Shown here: positions 33,517 to 42,971 of the stretch, in pieces
Numbering within the stretch: position 1 is the first letter of the stretch
Layout of the letters: each line of letters opens with the position of its first letter
Source: Dyadobacter jejuensis
GTDB lineage: Bacteria > Bacteroidota > Bacteroidia > Cytophagales > Spirosomataceae
Reading direction: 5' to 3'
Assembly (NCBI RefSeq): GCF_003149085.1
Contig: NZ_QGDT01000003.1
Span: forward strand, 310,001-374,000
Length of the DNA stretch: 64,000 bases
Made by a program: the position numbers and the translations under genes
The notes under the pieces: model-generated
The model's database searches: none
The model's input: only the letters and a program-made list of their open reading frames with translations
What the model was told of the DNA's origin: nothing

Positions 33517-34851
33517 TTAGAGAATAATATTTAAAAGTAATACGCCTAAGAGCCCCATTACAGAGACAATGGTCTCCATCACCGACCAAGTCAGAAGGGT
33601 ATCTTTGATGCTAAGGTTAAAATATTCCTTAAAGAGCCAGAAGCCTCCGTCATTTAAATGAGAGAACATGAGGCTACCAGAACCAATAGCCAAGACAATC
33701 AGTTCGGGCTTGACGCCGGTATTCGCCAAAAGAGGGCCTAATATTCCGACAGTCGTTAAGCCAGCCACAGTAGCAGACCCAACGCAAACACGGATGATTG
33801 CTGCAATTCCCCAGCTTAGTAATAACGGGGACATGGCTACCTCTTTCAACCCCTCGGCGATGTAGATACTCACTCCGCCAACCGTCATCATCTCTTTAAA
33901 AACACCAGAGCCGGCAATGATAAGCAATATTACAGAAACCCCCTTAAAGGCATCTTCCATCGATTTTGTTAATTGTACCATGGATTGTCCCCGGCGTATA
34001 CCGAGTGTAAAGGCGGCTACTAATACCGACAGCAACATGCCAAAATAGGGTTCGGCCAGTAATTCCATCGCCTTGTTACCGGGGAACTGTGACTTTACGG
34101 CCGACATACTGGTAAGAAGTAAAACAGGAAGGAGGGCACTAAAAAGACTGACGCCAAGGCCGGGGAGTTCCTCAGTGGGGCGGGGCTTCACGTTGAATAG
34201 GGCTTCGTCGGGTTTTGGTTTAAACCTCTTTAACGATTTTCCAAATATGGGGCCTGCCACCGCAATAGCCGGTATCGAAACGATGATTCCGTAAAGCAGG
34301 GTCTGCCCTAAGTCGGCGCCCAGTTGGCTGGCGATGGCGGCGGGAGATGGATGAGGGGGAAGGTAACCATGGGCTACCGATAATGCCGAAAGCATGGGTA
34401 TTCCTACATAAAGCAAAGGAAGGCCAGCAGTAGTGCTTATCATAAATATAAGCGGGATGACAATCACAAAGCCGGCGTTATAGAACAGGGGGATGCCTAT
34501 TACAAAACCGGCCACAGCCATTCCCCATTGTATGTTCTTTTTACCAAAAACACCGATGAGCGCATCGGTAATGCGTTGGGCCGCTCCGCTGTCGGCTACG
34601 ATTTTCCCCAGCATGGCACCAAAGCCTACGATCAGTACGAGTTCACCGAGCGTATTACCTACTCCTTTTTGGATGGCCGTGGTGATGGTGGCCACCTCGA
34701 GGCCACTGGCGAAGCCAAGACCGATAGAAACGAGTAAAAAGGAAATAAAGGTGTCAATTCTTAGCCAGGCTATTAATAAAATAAGCATTAAGATGGCTAC
34801 TACTGTCAATACTATGGGCATAACAAGGTGTTTAGATAGAAATAGGATCAT
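33517..34851 (-). CDS. GntP family permease (gluconate/D-serine type)
   Basis: 444-residue integral membrane permease of the GntP family (gluconate:H+ symporters, including the D-serine transporter DsdX). More than ten hydrophobic segments are visible. Family landmarks are GFGAMLGKIVADSGAAQRI (about residues 75-93), a GIPLFYNAGFVIVIPLIF segment and GSATVAGLTTVGILGP followed by GSGSLMFSHLNDGGFWLFKEY. Given the downstream RidA and D-TA genes, D-amino-acid uptake is more plausible than gluconate; this is inference from context. It is the first gene of the operon. Confidence 0.85.
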   Translation of the reverse strand: MILFLSKHLVMPIVLTVVAILMLILLIAWLRIDTFISFLLVSIGLGFASGLEVATITTAIQKGVGNTLGELVLIVGFGAMLGKIVADSGAAQRITDALIGVFGKKNIQWGMAVAGFVIGIPLFYNAGFVIVIPLIFMISTTAGLPLLYVGIPMLSALSVAHGYLPPHPSPAAIASQLGADLGQTLLYGIIVSIPAIAVAGPIFGKSLKRFKPKPDEALFNVKPRPTEELPGLGVSLFSALLPVLLLTSMSAVKSQFPGNKAMELLAEPYFGMLLSVLVAAFTLGIRRGQSMVQLTKSMEDAFKGVSVILLIIAGSGVFKEMMTVGGVSIYIAEGLKEVAMSPLLLSWGIAAIIRVCVGSATVAGLTTVGILGPLLANTGVKPELIVLAIGSGSLMFSHLNDGGFWLFKEYFNLSIKDTLLTWSVMETIVSVMGLLGVLLLNIIL

Positions 34852-35023
34852 GTAAAGAAGACAATTCCTAAAATTTCATACTGTAAAAATTTGAGTTTTA
34901 TACGTATCCTTTGAGGAATAATCATCGCTCAGACTGTACCAAGTCACCCTGCTCAGATTGGTGAAAAGATAGTTTGTTAGAGTGGCTTAAATTGACGAAA
35001 TTTGATCTTTTAAGAAACTATTG

Positions 35024-35055
35024 TTTGTATTATTTCGGTGACGGTTTGTACTTTG
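35024..35055 (+). promoter_or_regulatory. Candidate promoter of gyrA
   Basis: TTTG at 35024-35027, 21-base spacer, TACTTTG at 35049-35055 (the TAnnTTTG box with one base fewer). It lies 41 bases before the start codon. Confidence 0.5.
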
Positions 35056-35096
35056 CGAATCTCACATTAAAATTTGTGATTCTTTTCTAATTCTTT

Positions 35097-37709
35097 ATGG
35101 CAGAATCTTCTGGAGAAAACATTATCCCCATTAATATTGAGGAGGAAATGCGAGGTGCGTACATCGATTATTCGATGTCGGTTATTATTTCCCGTGCCCT
35201 ACCGGATGTACGTGACGGTTTGAAGCCGGTACATAGGCGGGTACTTTATGGAATGTCAGATTTAGGTGTTAATTATAATAGAGCACATAAAAAGTCGGCA
35301 CGTATAGTAGGAGAGGTGTTGGGTAAGTATCACCCACATGGCGATTCGTCAGTTTATGGCACCATGGTGCGTATGGCACAGCCGTGGTCTTTAAGATATC
35401 CCTTAGTCGATGGGCAAGGTAACTTCGGTTCGGTAGATGGAGATAATCCCGCCGCAATGCGTTACACAGAAGCCAGGTTAAAGAGATTGGCTGAGGAACT
35501 TTTGGCCGATTTGGGTAAAGACACTGTCGACTTTGTCCCCAACTTCGATGACTCCCTGTCGGAGCCGTCGGTATTGCCCTGTAAATTTCCAAACCTTTTG
35601 GTAAATGGTTCTTCGGGTATTGCCGTAGGTATGGCTACCAATATGGCACCACATAACCTTACGGAGGTTATCGACGGCACATTGGCTTATATCGACAACG
35701 AAGAAATTACCATCGCCGAGTTGATGGAGTATATCAAGGCGCCCGATTTCCCAACGGGTGGTACCATCTACGGTTATCAAGGCGTTCGATCGGCCTTTGA
35801 AACGGGACGCGGAAGCATCATCATACGTGCCAAAGCGCATTTTGAAGAAAGCAAAACGGGCCGGGAGCAGATTATCATTACCGAAATCCCTTATATGACC
35901 AATAAGGCGAGCATGATCGAAAGGATTGCTGGATTGATCAATGATAAAAAGCTGGATGGTATTTCCGATATCAGAGATGAGTCGGATAGGGATGGGATGC
36001 GAATTGTATTTGACCTGAAGAAGGATGCAATACCCAATATCGTCTTAAACCACCTCTATAAATATACGCCTTTACAGTCTTCATTTGGGGTCAATAATGT
36101 CGCCTTGGTGAAAGGACGCCCCGTGCAGCTCAACCTGAAGGATCTTATTAAGCATTACATAGATCACCGTATTGTGGTGATTACGCGTCGTACGGAGTAT
36201 GAACTGAGGGAGGCCGAAAAGCGCGCCCATATTCTTCAAGGGTTGTTAATTGCCCTCGACAATCTGGATGCGGTGATCAGCTTGATCCGTAATGCGAGAG
36301 ATCCGGAAGTAGCCAAAATAGGCCTTATGGAGCAGTTCCAACTTTCAGAGATTCAGGCTAAGGCTATCTTGGAACTTCGTTTGCAACGACTTACCGGACT
36401 CGAACGCGACAAAATCGTGAAGGAGTACGAAGAGATCATGTTGTTGATAACAGACTTAAAAGATATTTTGGCCAATGAATATCGGAAGTATGAAATCATC
36501 AAGACGGAGCTTACCGAAATAAAAGAGCGTTACGGAGATGCACGTCGTACGGAAATCGAATTTGCTGCGGAACAGTTTAGCGATGAAGATATGATTCCGG
36601 ACGACGAAATGTTGATTACGATCTCGCATGAGGGGTATATTAAAAGGACGCCTTTGGCCGAATACCGCACGCAAACCCGTGGTGGAGTAGGATCTCGTGG
36701 TGTTAAAACCAAGGATACTGACTTTACCGAACATTTGTTCTCAGCTACTATGCTGAACTACCTGCTGATATTTACAGAGTATGGTAAGTTGTTCTGGATG
36801 AAAGTATATGAAGTCCCCGAAGGAAGCAAGACCTCAAAAGGCCGTCCGATTCAAAATCTGATCAGCCTAGAAAAGGGAGACTCCATTCGTTCGGTGATTA
36901 ATGTGAAGACGCTTACCAACGACGACTATATCAATAATAACTATTTGATCATGTGTACCGAACAGGGCACCATCAAAAAGACATTATTGGAGGCTTACTC
37001 TCGTCCAAGAACCAATGGTATTATCGCTATTTCGATTCATGAAGGAGACAGGCTCTTGAATGTCGCCCTGACCAATGGGGACAACGATATCATCATAGCG
37101 TCGAGTGCGGGGAGAGCAGTGAGGTTCAATGAAACCGGGGTAAGACCCATGGGCCGTACCGCCGCTGGAGTTAGAGGTATTAATCTCGGTGAAGGTAATA
37201 AGGTAATTGGCATGGTGTGTATCAACCGCGACGATGCCCAGTTACTGGTTGTTTCCGAAAATGCCTTTGGTAAACGTTCAGCGATAGCCGACTACCGGAT
37301 TACCAAACGGGGTGGTAAGGGAGTATCCACCATGAATGCCACCGATAAGGTGGGTAAACTCGTGGCGATATGCGAAGTGACCGAGCAAGACGACCTGATG
37401 ATTATTACTCGAAACGGTATAGCCATTCGTATGAGCGTTTCTGATGTTCGCCAAGCCGGAAGAAATACCCAAGGTGTCAAGCTGATTAGACTCAATAATA
37501 CCGATGAAATAACCTCGGTGACTCGAATTTTGAAGGATCCTGACGAGAAAGAGGAATTAGCGTTGGATGAAGACGGTAATCCGATCGAAAAGAATTCACT
37601 CATTGTAACCGATGCTTCAGAAGATTTGGCTCTGGATGACTCAATCGATACTGAAGACCTAGAGGACGATTCCGACGAAGATGACCAGGAGGAGGATACA
37701 GAGGTATGA
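35097..37709 (+). CDS. gyrA: DNA gyrase subunit A
   Basis: 870-residue GyrA, the DNA-breaking subunit of gyrase. The N-terminus [18 protein letters not shown] (about residue 24-41) is diagnostic. The catalytic Tyr is Tyr123 in [10 protein letters not shown]. The quinolone-resistance region reads [17 protein letters not shown]: Ser84 aligns with E. coli Ser83, while Gly88 aligns with Asp87, a position usually acidic in other bacteria. The C-terminal beta-pinwheel includes the GyrA box region around RTTAAGVRG-type sequence and ends with a long acidic tail (residues about 840-870). Monocistronic, with a candidate promoter. Confidence 0.97.
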   Translation: MAESSGENIIPINIEEEMRGAYIDYSMSVIISRALPDVRDGLKPVHRRVLYGMSDLGVNYNRAHKKSARIVGEVLGKYHPHGDSSVYGTMVRMAQPWSLRYPLVDGQGNFGSVDGDNPAAMRYTEARLKRLAEELLADLGKDTVDFVPNFDDSLSEPSVLPCKFPNLLVNGSSGIAVGMATNMAPHNLTEVIDGTLAYIDNEEITIAELMEYIKAPDFPTGGTIYGYQGVRSAFETGRGSIIIRAKAHFEESKTGREQIIITEIPYMTNKASMIERIAGLINDKKLDGISDIRDESDRDGMRIVFDLKKDAIPNIVLNHLYKYTPLQSSFGVNNVALVKGRPVQLNLKDLIKHYIDHRIVVITRRTEYELREAEKRAHILQGLLIALDNLDAVISLIRNARDPEVAKIGLMEQFQLSEIQAKAILELRLQRLTGLERDKIVKEYEEIMLLITDLKDILANEYRKYEIIKTELTEIKERYGDARRTEIEFAAEQFSDEDMIPDDEMLITISHEGYIKRTPLAEYRTQTRGGVGSRGVKTKDTDFTEHLFSATMLNYLLIFTEYGKLFWMKVYEVPEGSKTSKGRPIQNLISLEKGDSIRSVINVKTLTNDDYINNNYLIMCTEQGTIKKTLLEAYSRPRTNGIIAISIHEGDRLLNVALTNGDNDIIIASSAGRAVRFNETGVRPMGRTAAGVRGINLGEGNKVIGMVCINRDDAQLLVVSENAFGKRSAIADYRITKRGGKGVSTMNATDKVGKLVAICEVTEQDDLMIITRNGIAIRMSVSDVRQAGRNTQGVKLIRLNNTDEITSVTRILKDPDEKEELALDEDGNPIEKNSLIVTDASEDLALDDSIDTEDLEDDSDEDDQEEDTEV

Positions 37710-37710
37710 T

Positions 37711-37744
37711 TTTTGTAAAAAAAACAATAATAAACCTATATTTA
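37711..37744 (+). promoter_or_regulatory. Candidate promoter of the TPR protein gene
   Basis: TTTTG at 37711-37715, 21-base spacer, TATATTTA at 37737-37744 (one mismatch to TAnnTTTG), 37 bases before the start codon. The -33 element lies just beyond the gyrA stop. Confidence 0.45.
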
Positions 37745-37781
37745 CGGTAGAAAACCAAACCAACATCAAAAGAAAAGATTT

Positions 37782-39239
37782 ATGAAAAGATTACTCTTTG
37801 TTTCAGCACTTGCCCTGTTTAGCGCAACGGCTTTTGGACAAGATGCGGCAAATAAATTGATACTGGATCAATACCAGAAGGAAAAGGAAAAAAGTGACAA
37901 AAGCATAGACGATGCCAAAGCGACGGCCAAGGCCGCATATTGGATGGATCGGGCCAAGACCTATGAAAGTATTGCCCTTCAGGCTACCGAATTGGATTCT
38001 AGTGCAGCCAAGACGGCTATGGATGCCTATAAAAAAGTAATAGAATTAGATGTTACTAAAAAAGGGCAGCCAGGAAAATCTTCTAAGGAAGCAGAATCTA
38101 TATTGAAAGGAGAGGAAGGAACTCAACTTTTCAATGCCTTCGTAAAACAAGGTGCCGAAAAGTACCAGTCTCAAAACTTGGAAGGTGCTTTGGAAATGTT
38201 CCAGCTAGCCCAAGAGATTAATAAGAAGGATACCCTCGCTTCATTGTACGGTGGTATTGCAGCTCAATCTTTGGATAAAAAATCGGAAGCCATTGCTCAA
38301 TTTGAAAAATATGCCGAAAATGGTGGTACTGACCCAAGTGTATATTATGGCTTGAGCCAGCTGTACCGTGCCGAAGACAAATTTGATATGGCACTCGCTT
38401 CTTTGAATAAAGGATTGGAGCGTTCGCCGGACAACAAAGATTTGAAGGCGGAGATTGTTAATATTTATCTAGCTTCTGGAAAAGAAGACCAGGCCATTAA
38501 TGAGCTGAAGGCTTTGACAGAAAAAGATCCTAACAATATTCAGAACATTTTGAACCTGGCTATTCTTTATGATAACACCAGTAGCAAACTTAACCAAAAA
38601 ATCAAAGAGGTCGATAGTAAGCTAAGTCAGGGTACTTCTAAGGTTTCCAGCCTCAATAAGGATCTGGAAACTGAGAAAGGAACTATTGAAGTTTTTGACG
38701 GAGAAGTTAAGCGTATTACTGGATTGTTAAAGAAGCAACCTAAAAGTGCTGACCTGAAGCGTCAGTTAGCGGATGTGACTGCCAAGAAAAAAGAAGCAGT
38801 AGAATCTGTTGCTTCCCTAGAAAAACAAATTGCTGAAGCTAAAGAGGCGGCCAAAGGAAATGATACTGCGGCCTTGGAAAAGGAATTGGCAGAATTGAAG
38901 GCGAAGCAAAAAACGGCTGTAAGCGAAGCAGTAGCTAGTTACAAAAAAGCCTTAGTGGTTGAACCTAATAACTACGATGCGCTTTATAACCTGGGTGCTT
39001 TTTACTTCAATGAAGCCGTTCAGCTAAAAAGTGAAGTCGATAACATGAACATGACCGATTATCAGAAACGCGGTAAAGAAATAGAAGGACGTGTTTGTGG
39101 TCGTTTCAAAAAGGCTAAGCCATACTTCGAAAAAGCGGTACAAGCTAAAGATGAAGAAGAAGCCAAAGAAGCACTTGAAAACGCTACCAATATCATTGCC
39201 CAATTAGAAGGTAAAGGAATTGTTTGTGTAGAAGAATAA
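37782..39239 (+). CDS. Secreted TPR protein with a central coiled coil
   Basis: 485 residues. A signal peptide (MKRLLFVSALALFSATAFG) directs it to the periplasm. TPR-like repeats appear over about residues 55-260 (for example YQSQNLEGALEMFQLAQEI, DPSVYYGLSQLYRAEDKF, and DLKAEIVNIYLASGKEDQAI) and again near 385-470. Residues about 270-375 form a charged coiled coil (SSKLNQKIKEVDSKL and repeated KKEAVESV/KELAELKAK heptads). TPR proteins of this type in Bacteroidota act as scaffolds for surface or cell-wall complexes; the partners are not visible. Monocistronic between gyrA and a strong terminator. Confidence 0.8.
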   Translation: MKRLLFVSALALFSATAFGQDAANKLILDQYQKEKEKSDKSIDDAKATAKAAYWMDRAKTYESIALQATELDSSAAKTAMDAYKKVIELDVTKKGQPGKSSKEAESILKGEEGTQLFNAFVKQGAEKYQSQNLEGALEMFQLAQEINKKDTLASLYGGIAAQSLDKKSEAIAQFEKYAENGGTDPSVYYGLSQLYRAEDKFDMALASLNKGLERSPDNKDLKAEIVNIYLASGKEDQAINELKALTEKDPNNIQNILNLAILYDNTSSKLNQKIKEVDSKLSQGTSKVSSLNKDLETEKGTIEVFDGEVKRITGLLKKQPKSADLKRQLADVTAKKKEAVESVASLEKQIAEAKEAAKGNDTAALEKELAELKAKQKTAVSEAVASYKKALVVEPNNYDALYNLGAFYFNEAVQLKSEVDNMNMTDYQKRGKEIEGRVCGRFKKAKPYFEKAVQAKDEEEAKEALENATNIIAQLEGKGIVCVEE

Positions 39240-39266
39240 GAGTTTCTCTATAATAATTGTTAGTAA

Positions 39267-39302
39267 GAGGCCCCTCTGGAAATTCCAGAGGGGCCTCTTT
39301 TT
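39267..39302 (+). terminator. Terminator of the TPR protein gene
   Basis: 14-bp stem GAGGCCCCTCTGGA/TCCAGAGGGGCCTC around AAT, followed by a T-run. A GC-rich, strong terminator. Confidence 0.95.
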
Positions 39303-39329
39303 GGTACATGCATCATACCCTTCAATAAC

Positions 39330-40376
39330 TCATTGGGCTGTAAACTTGGTGATTAGTCCAGGGCCATAATGCAATACATAATAGGTGTCGGGGCTAGTCT
39401 TACTCAGCAGTATATCGACTGGCGTAATGGCGGGTGCGTATAATGCTACTGCAGCATCCTCTCCGCTAGCTATGCGACCGGCCGAACCAAAACCAAATTC
39501 CGTAACCAAGAGTTGGCCGCCTGGAGAAAAGACAAGGTCTGTCAGCGCTGAGAATCCAGATCGGTACAATGTAGGAGTACTAGGGGCTGAACCCGACCCA
39601 CTGACTTTGTAGATATGAGCGTGTCCAGTAGGGAAAGGGAATCCGGTGAGTGTGGTAACTAAAAAGTCGGAGCCATCGTAGGCGATGCCGGTCGGTACGG
39701 CGTCGAGGGTAGGAGGGCCTACCATGGGACTAGTGGGATTGGCAACGTCGGGCAGTACAGCATAAATGCTCAAGGCTCCGTTGGTCTTATCTCTGCGAAC
39801 GATGGCATTGGCTCCGGCATCTACAATAAAAAGGTCGCCATTAGGCCCGAAGGTAAGGTTATAAGGATTGGATAGTTTGTCATCCGGTGCATTGGGGTGC
39901 GCATTTTTAACAAAGGTTCCTATATCCATGCCGGTCAGCGAACTCGCAACGATAGGTGCTGAAGTGCCAGGGTTAAAGCTGGTTATATCTACTACGTACA
40001 ATTTCCCTTCCACCCCATGTAAAATATACAACTGGCCGTTCATATAAAGCAAATGGGTGAGGCCTTCTGGCGAATTCTCAGGACTTATGGAAGAAGCAAA
40101 ACCGGTAATTGCCGGATAGGCCATGCCGGAGGGCGTGATTACCGTAACCTGGCCATTATTGCTCGTGCCGGTTCCGGCTTCTGTAACCCATATATTTCCC
40201 TTAGGGTCGTCGGTTATTCCAATAGGCGCCTTTAAGCCTGACGCAAATGGTGGACCTTGGGACGGAGACAAGCGCATTGGGGTTTGAATCTTATGGTCCT
40301 GTAGCACGCAGCCGTTGACCAACATCAAACTACCTAACATCATCACATAAAAAGTAAAATCCTGAAGCCTTTTCAT
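39330..40376 (-). CDS. ScyD/ScyE-like beta-propeller lipoprotein
   Basis: 348-residue lipoprotein. The signal MKRLQDFTFYVMMLGSLMLVNGC gives lipobox VNGC with Cys23. The mature protein is a six-blade-type NHL/ScyD propeller: PIGITDDPKGNIWVTEAG, PEGLTHLLYMNGQLY, NPYNLTFGPNGDLFIVDAG and PTGIAYDGSDFLVTTL repeat the pattern. ScyD/ScyE proteins are known from cyanobacterial scytonemin biosynthesis; bacterial relatives are mostly sugar/alcohol-type propellers, so no activity is assigned. It converges on the TPR gene and is followed upstream by an unlinked gene. Confidence 0.8.
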   Translation of the reverse strand: MKRLQDFTFYVMMLGSLMLVNGCVLQDHKIQTPMRLSPSQGPPFASGLKAPIGITDDPKGNIWVTEAGTGTSNNGQVTVITPSGMAYPAITGFASSISPENSPEGLTHLLYMNGQLYILHGVEGKLYVVDITSFNPGTSAPIVASSLTGMDIGTFVKNAHPNAPDDKLSNPYNLTFGPNGDLFIVDAGANAIVRRDKTNGALSIYAVLPDVANPTSPMVGPPTLDAVPTGIAYDGSDFLVTTLTGFPFPTGHAHIYKVSGSGSAPSTPTLYRSGFSALTDLVFSPGGQLLVTEFGFGSAGRIASGEDAAVALYAPAITPVDILLSKTSPDTYYVLHYGPGLITKFTAQ

Positions 40377-40553
40377 ACATTAAATCCGTTATAGGTGAAA
40401 CGTGAATTGCGGACCAATTTAAAGGAAATATGGGTCTGAAAGTCAAATAGTTAGGGATACTTACTTAACGGTACGATTAAGATATTGATTTTGCCAAATA
40501 CTATTGATCTTAGCGAATCTAGAGTAGGGGGGACGGGCCTGGGACCGGGGGGA

Positions 40554-41549
40554 TTACATCATAGACTTTAACTGATGGTGGTTAATCCAGCGCTTCATGC
40601 CGTTGGTATACCTTATCAGATGGCCATGGTTTAAAAACACATTAGACCAGGTATTGAAAGTTTGACATTGAATACCCAGATAAAATACCATTATTCCAAG
40701 ACTCAAGATGGGGATAATTTTTTTTTCATCGTTCGATAGTCGATGCACCGATTCATACCCTTGAAGAAATTGATCCATTTTGTTTTGAAACAAGTCCAGG
40801 TCCAGATTGGTTTGAAATAGTTGGTACGAAAAGTACGCAATATCCAAGCACAACCATCCATTGCCTGCAAAGTCAAAATCGAAGATCGTGAGGGTCTGGT
40901 CATTTTCAATATGCAGGTTATCAAACCAAATGTCCATATGTACTGCACCAGTTCGCAACTCCATCTGGCGGAATGTTGCAAACTCCGTCTGCAAGGAATC
41001 GGCGATCCGGGTTAAAAATTCTTTCTCTTGAGAAGGTTGATTGAAAAACTGATGGATTCGTTGAACGGGTTGGTGCAAAAGCGTGGTAGCATCATAATGA
41101 ATACGGTCTATGCCGAACTGGTAGGTTGCTCGATGCATCTGAGCCATCGTTCGGCCAATCGTATAACTTGCCTCTGGAGAAAACAGTGGAATTTTTATAC
41201 CCATAGCAAAAGAGAATAAGACCCCATAGCGTAGACCTTCTGGCGCTTGTAATTCTTGTATATAGCTTTGTTGTTTGTCAACTATTGGAAATGAGACGGG
41301 AATCGTATTTTCTTTTAGTAGCTCTAGAAGCCGGAGTTCTTCAGAAATTTCAGTTCGGCTGCGCCAGCCATAGCTATAAACCCGAAATACATATTTGATG
41401 GAATGCTCGGGATCGTCCACCAAGTACAGATGATTCATTCCCGTTCTGAGCAAACTACATTTTGCGGCTTTCCCCAAATGATATTTTTCTTGAAGATATA
41501 AATTCAGCTGGTCTGCAGATAAGGTAGATTCTGTTACGGGGAATGTCAT
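40554..41549 (-). CDS. APH-fold phosphotransferase (homoserine kinase-like)
   Basis: 331 residues from ATG 41549, which gives a tidy N-terminus; an ATG at 41594 adds 15 residues. It has the protein-kinase-like fold of aminoglycoside phosphotransferases and ThrB2-type homoserine kinases. The catalytic loop is VHMDIWFDNLHI (Asp and Asn of HxDxxxxN) and the metal motif IFDFDFAGNGW (DFG-equivalent). The ATP pocket is suggested by VFRVYSYGWRSR. The phosphorylated substrate (amino alcohol, sugar or antibiotic) is unknown. Monocistronic, next to an intergenic region with an inverted repeat. Confidence 0.75.
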   Translation of the reverse strand: MTFPVTESTLSADQLNLYLQEKYHLGKAAKCSLLRTGMNHLYLVDDPEHSIKYVFRVYSYGWRSRTEISEELRLLELLKENTIPVSFPIVDKQQSYIQELQAPEGLRYGVLFSFAMGIKIPLFSPEASYTIGRTMAQMHRATYQFGIDRIHYDATTLLHQPVQRIHQFFNQPSQEKEFLTRIADSLQTEFATFRQMELRTGAVHMDIWFDNLHIENDQTLTIFDFDFAGNGWLCLDIAYFSYQLFQTNLDLDLFQNKMDQFLQGYESVHRLSNDEKKIIPILSLGIMVFYLGIQCQTFNTWSNVFLNHGHLIRYTNGMKRWINHHQLKSMM

Positions 41550-41594
41550 GAATTCGGATTTTAAAAATTGTATAGCAAAAGTAGCTAATCTCAC

Positions 41595-41915
41595 TGACTT
41601 CGATAATTGTTATTTTGAAGTCAAAAATAGGGAAAACTGGCAAAAGTGACTATTTTATTTAACATAATATAAATTATATAACATTTATATATCGAACTAA
41701 TAGGTTAATTTGGGAGTTTGAGCTCCAACTACCTCTTAAAATGGCTCCTCTAGATTTTGCTGTATGGGTCATTGGTTAGAATGTATATTTCTATGCCATT
41801 CTCAGGGCTTAGGAATTCGAAAGAAAGTCTGATAACTTTTTTACAATCATTTTGTTAGCATTGAAATCTGCATACTATTTTTACTAGTTGCAGATTTCAA
41901 TGTATCGAATTTCGG
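41595..41915. other. Intergenic region with a long inverted repeat
   Basis: 321 bases, AT-rich, without a gene. At 41860-41873 and 41890-41903 perfect 14-base arms (CATTGAAATCTGCA and its complement) face each other around 16 bases just beyond the stop codon of the isomerase-like gene. A poly-T tract follows on the minus strand only after a gap, so it may stabilise or weakly terminate that transcript. Confidence 0.5.
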
Positions 41916-42782
41916 TTAAATATCGCAGATTTCTACCCCTTGGCGCAGCGAACTGATTGGATCGCGCTTCGGAATGAACTCTTGAGCTACATATCCTTTA
42001 AAACCATTGGCCTTAATTGCTTTCATAATGGCTGGATAGTTCAGTTCTTGACTGTCGTCAATTTCATTACGGCCTGGTACGCCGCCAGTATGATAATGGC
42101 TGATGTACTGATGGTACTGATTGATGGATGCAATTACGTCGCCTTCCATGATTTGCATATGGTAGATGTCATATAGCAATTTGAAGTTTTCGGATCCTAC
42201 CATTTCACATAGACCAGCACCCCAAGCCGTATGATCGCACATATAGTCTTTATGGTTGACCTTACTATTAAGCAATTCCATCACCATGGTCACGTTGTGT
42301 TTTTTTGCGAGCGGCATCAGACGCCTAAGTCCAACGGCGCAGTTGCGCATCCCGTCGTAATCGGACATTCCTTTCCGGTTACCCGAGAAGCATATTACCT
42401 GGGTATAGCCTGCCTCTTGGAGTTTTGGGAAAAGTGCCTCATAGCTGGCTACCAGTTCGTCGTGTAGTTTAGGATCATTGAATCCCTTCTCAATGCCCAT
42501 TCCAGCACCACTGGCTAAGGCACAAGTCAAGCCATATTTCTTGAGTGTTGGCCAATCTTCGGGCCCCAACAGTTCAATAGATTTAATACCGATTTTCCTA
42601 CAATCTTGGGCAAAAGTGTCCAGAGGTATCTTACCATAACACCATTTACAAACCGAATGGTTTATATTTCCTTTAAGCGACATGGGGCTAAGTCGTTGGC
42701 TACCAAAGCTATTGGTGGCTCCTGCGACACTCAGTGCTACCCCACTTCCTAGCACTTTTTTGATGGAGGCTCTCCTATTCAT
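41916..42782 (-). CDS. Hydroxypyruvate isomerase-like TIM-barrel protein, Tat-type signal
   Basis: 288 residues with an N-terminal RRASIKKVLGSGVALSVAG signal of Tat type. The TIM-barrel domain of the Hyi/xylose isomerase family follows: VCKWCYGKIPLDTFAQDC, IKSIELLGPEDWPTLKKYG, MVMELLNSKVNHKDYMCD, LLYDIYHMQIMEGD and VAQEFIPKRDP carry the conserved Glu, His and Asp metal ligands (Glu of MELLN, Asp of YDIYH, Glu of QEFIP). The cytoplasmic Hyi enzyme interconverts hydroxypyruvate and tartronate semialdehyde; an exported version must act on another substrate. It is downstream of the haem-dehydrogenase gene. Confidence 0.82.
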   Translation of the reverse strand: MNRRASIKKVLGSGVALSVAGATNSFGSQRLSPMSLKGNINHSVCKWCYGKIPLDTFAQDCRKIGIKSIELLGPEDWPTLKKYGLTCALASGAGMGIEKGFNDPKLHDELVASYEALFPKLQEAGYTQVICFSGNRKGMSDYDGMRNCAVGLRRLMPLAKKHNVTMVMELLNSKVNHKDYMCDHTAWGAGLCEMVGSENFKLLYDIYHMQIMEGDVIASINQYHQYISHYHTGGVPGRNEIDDSQELNYPAIMKAIKANGFKGYVAQEFIPKRDPISSLRQGVEICDI

Positions 42783-42971
42783 ATGCGTTTATTGTTGTTT
42801 ATTTCATTGATTAACCGTTAGAAGGTACTTACCTCCTGCCCTATTGAATTGGATATTGCTGACGCTCCTCAGTCTTAACGAATGAGCCTTTCGCTACATT
42901 CAAAAAATAAAGGGATAGTTTCCGTTAGAAAATTATCCCTTTAAAGCAAAACCCGATATTAATATACCCGT

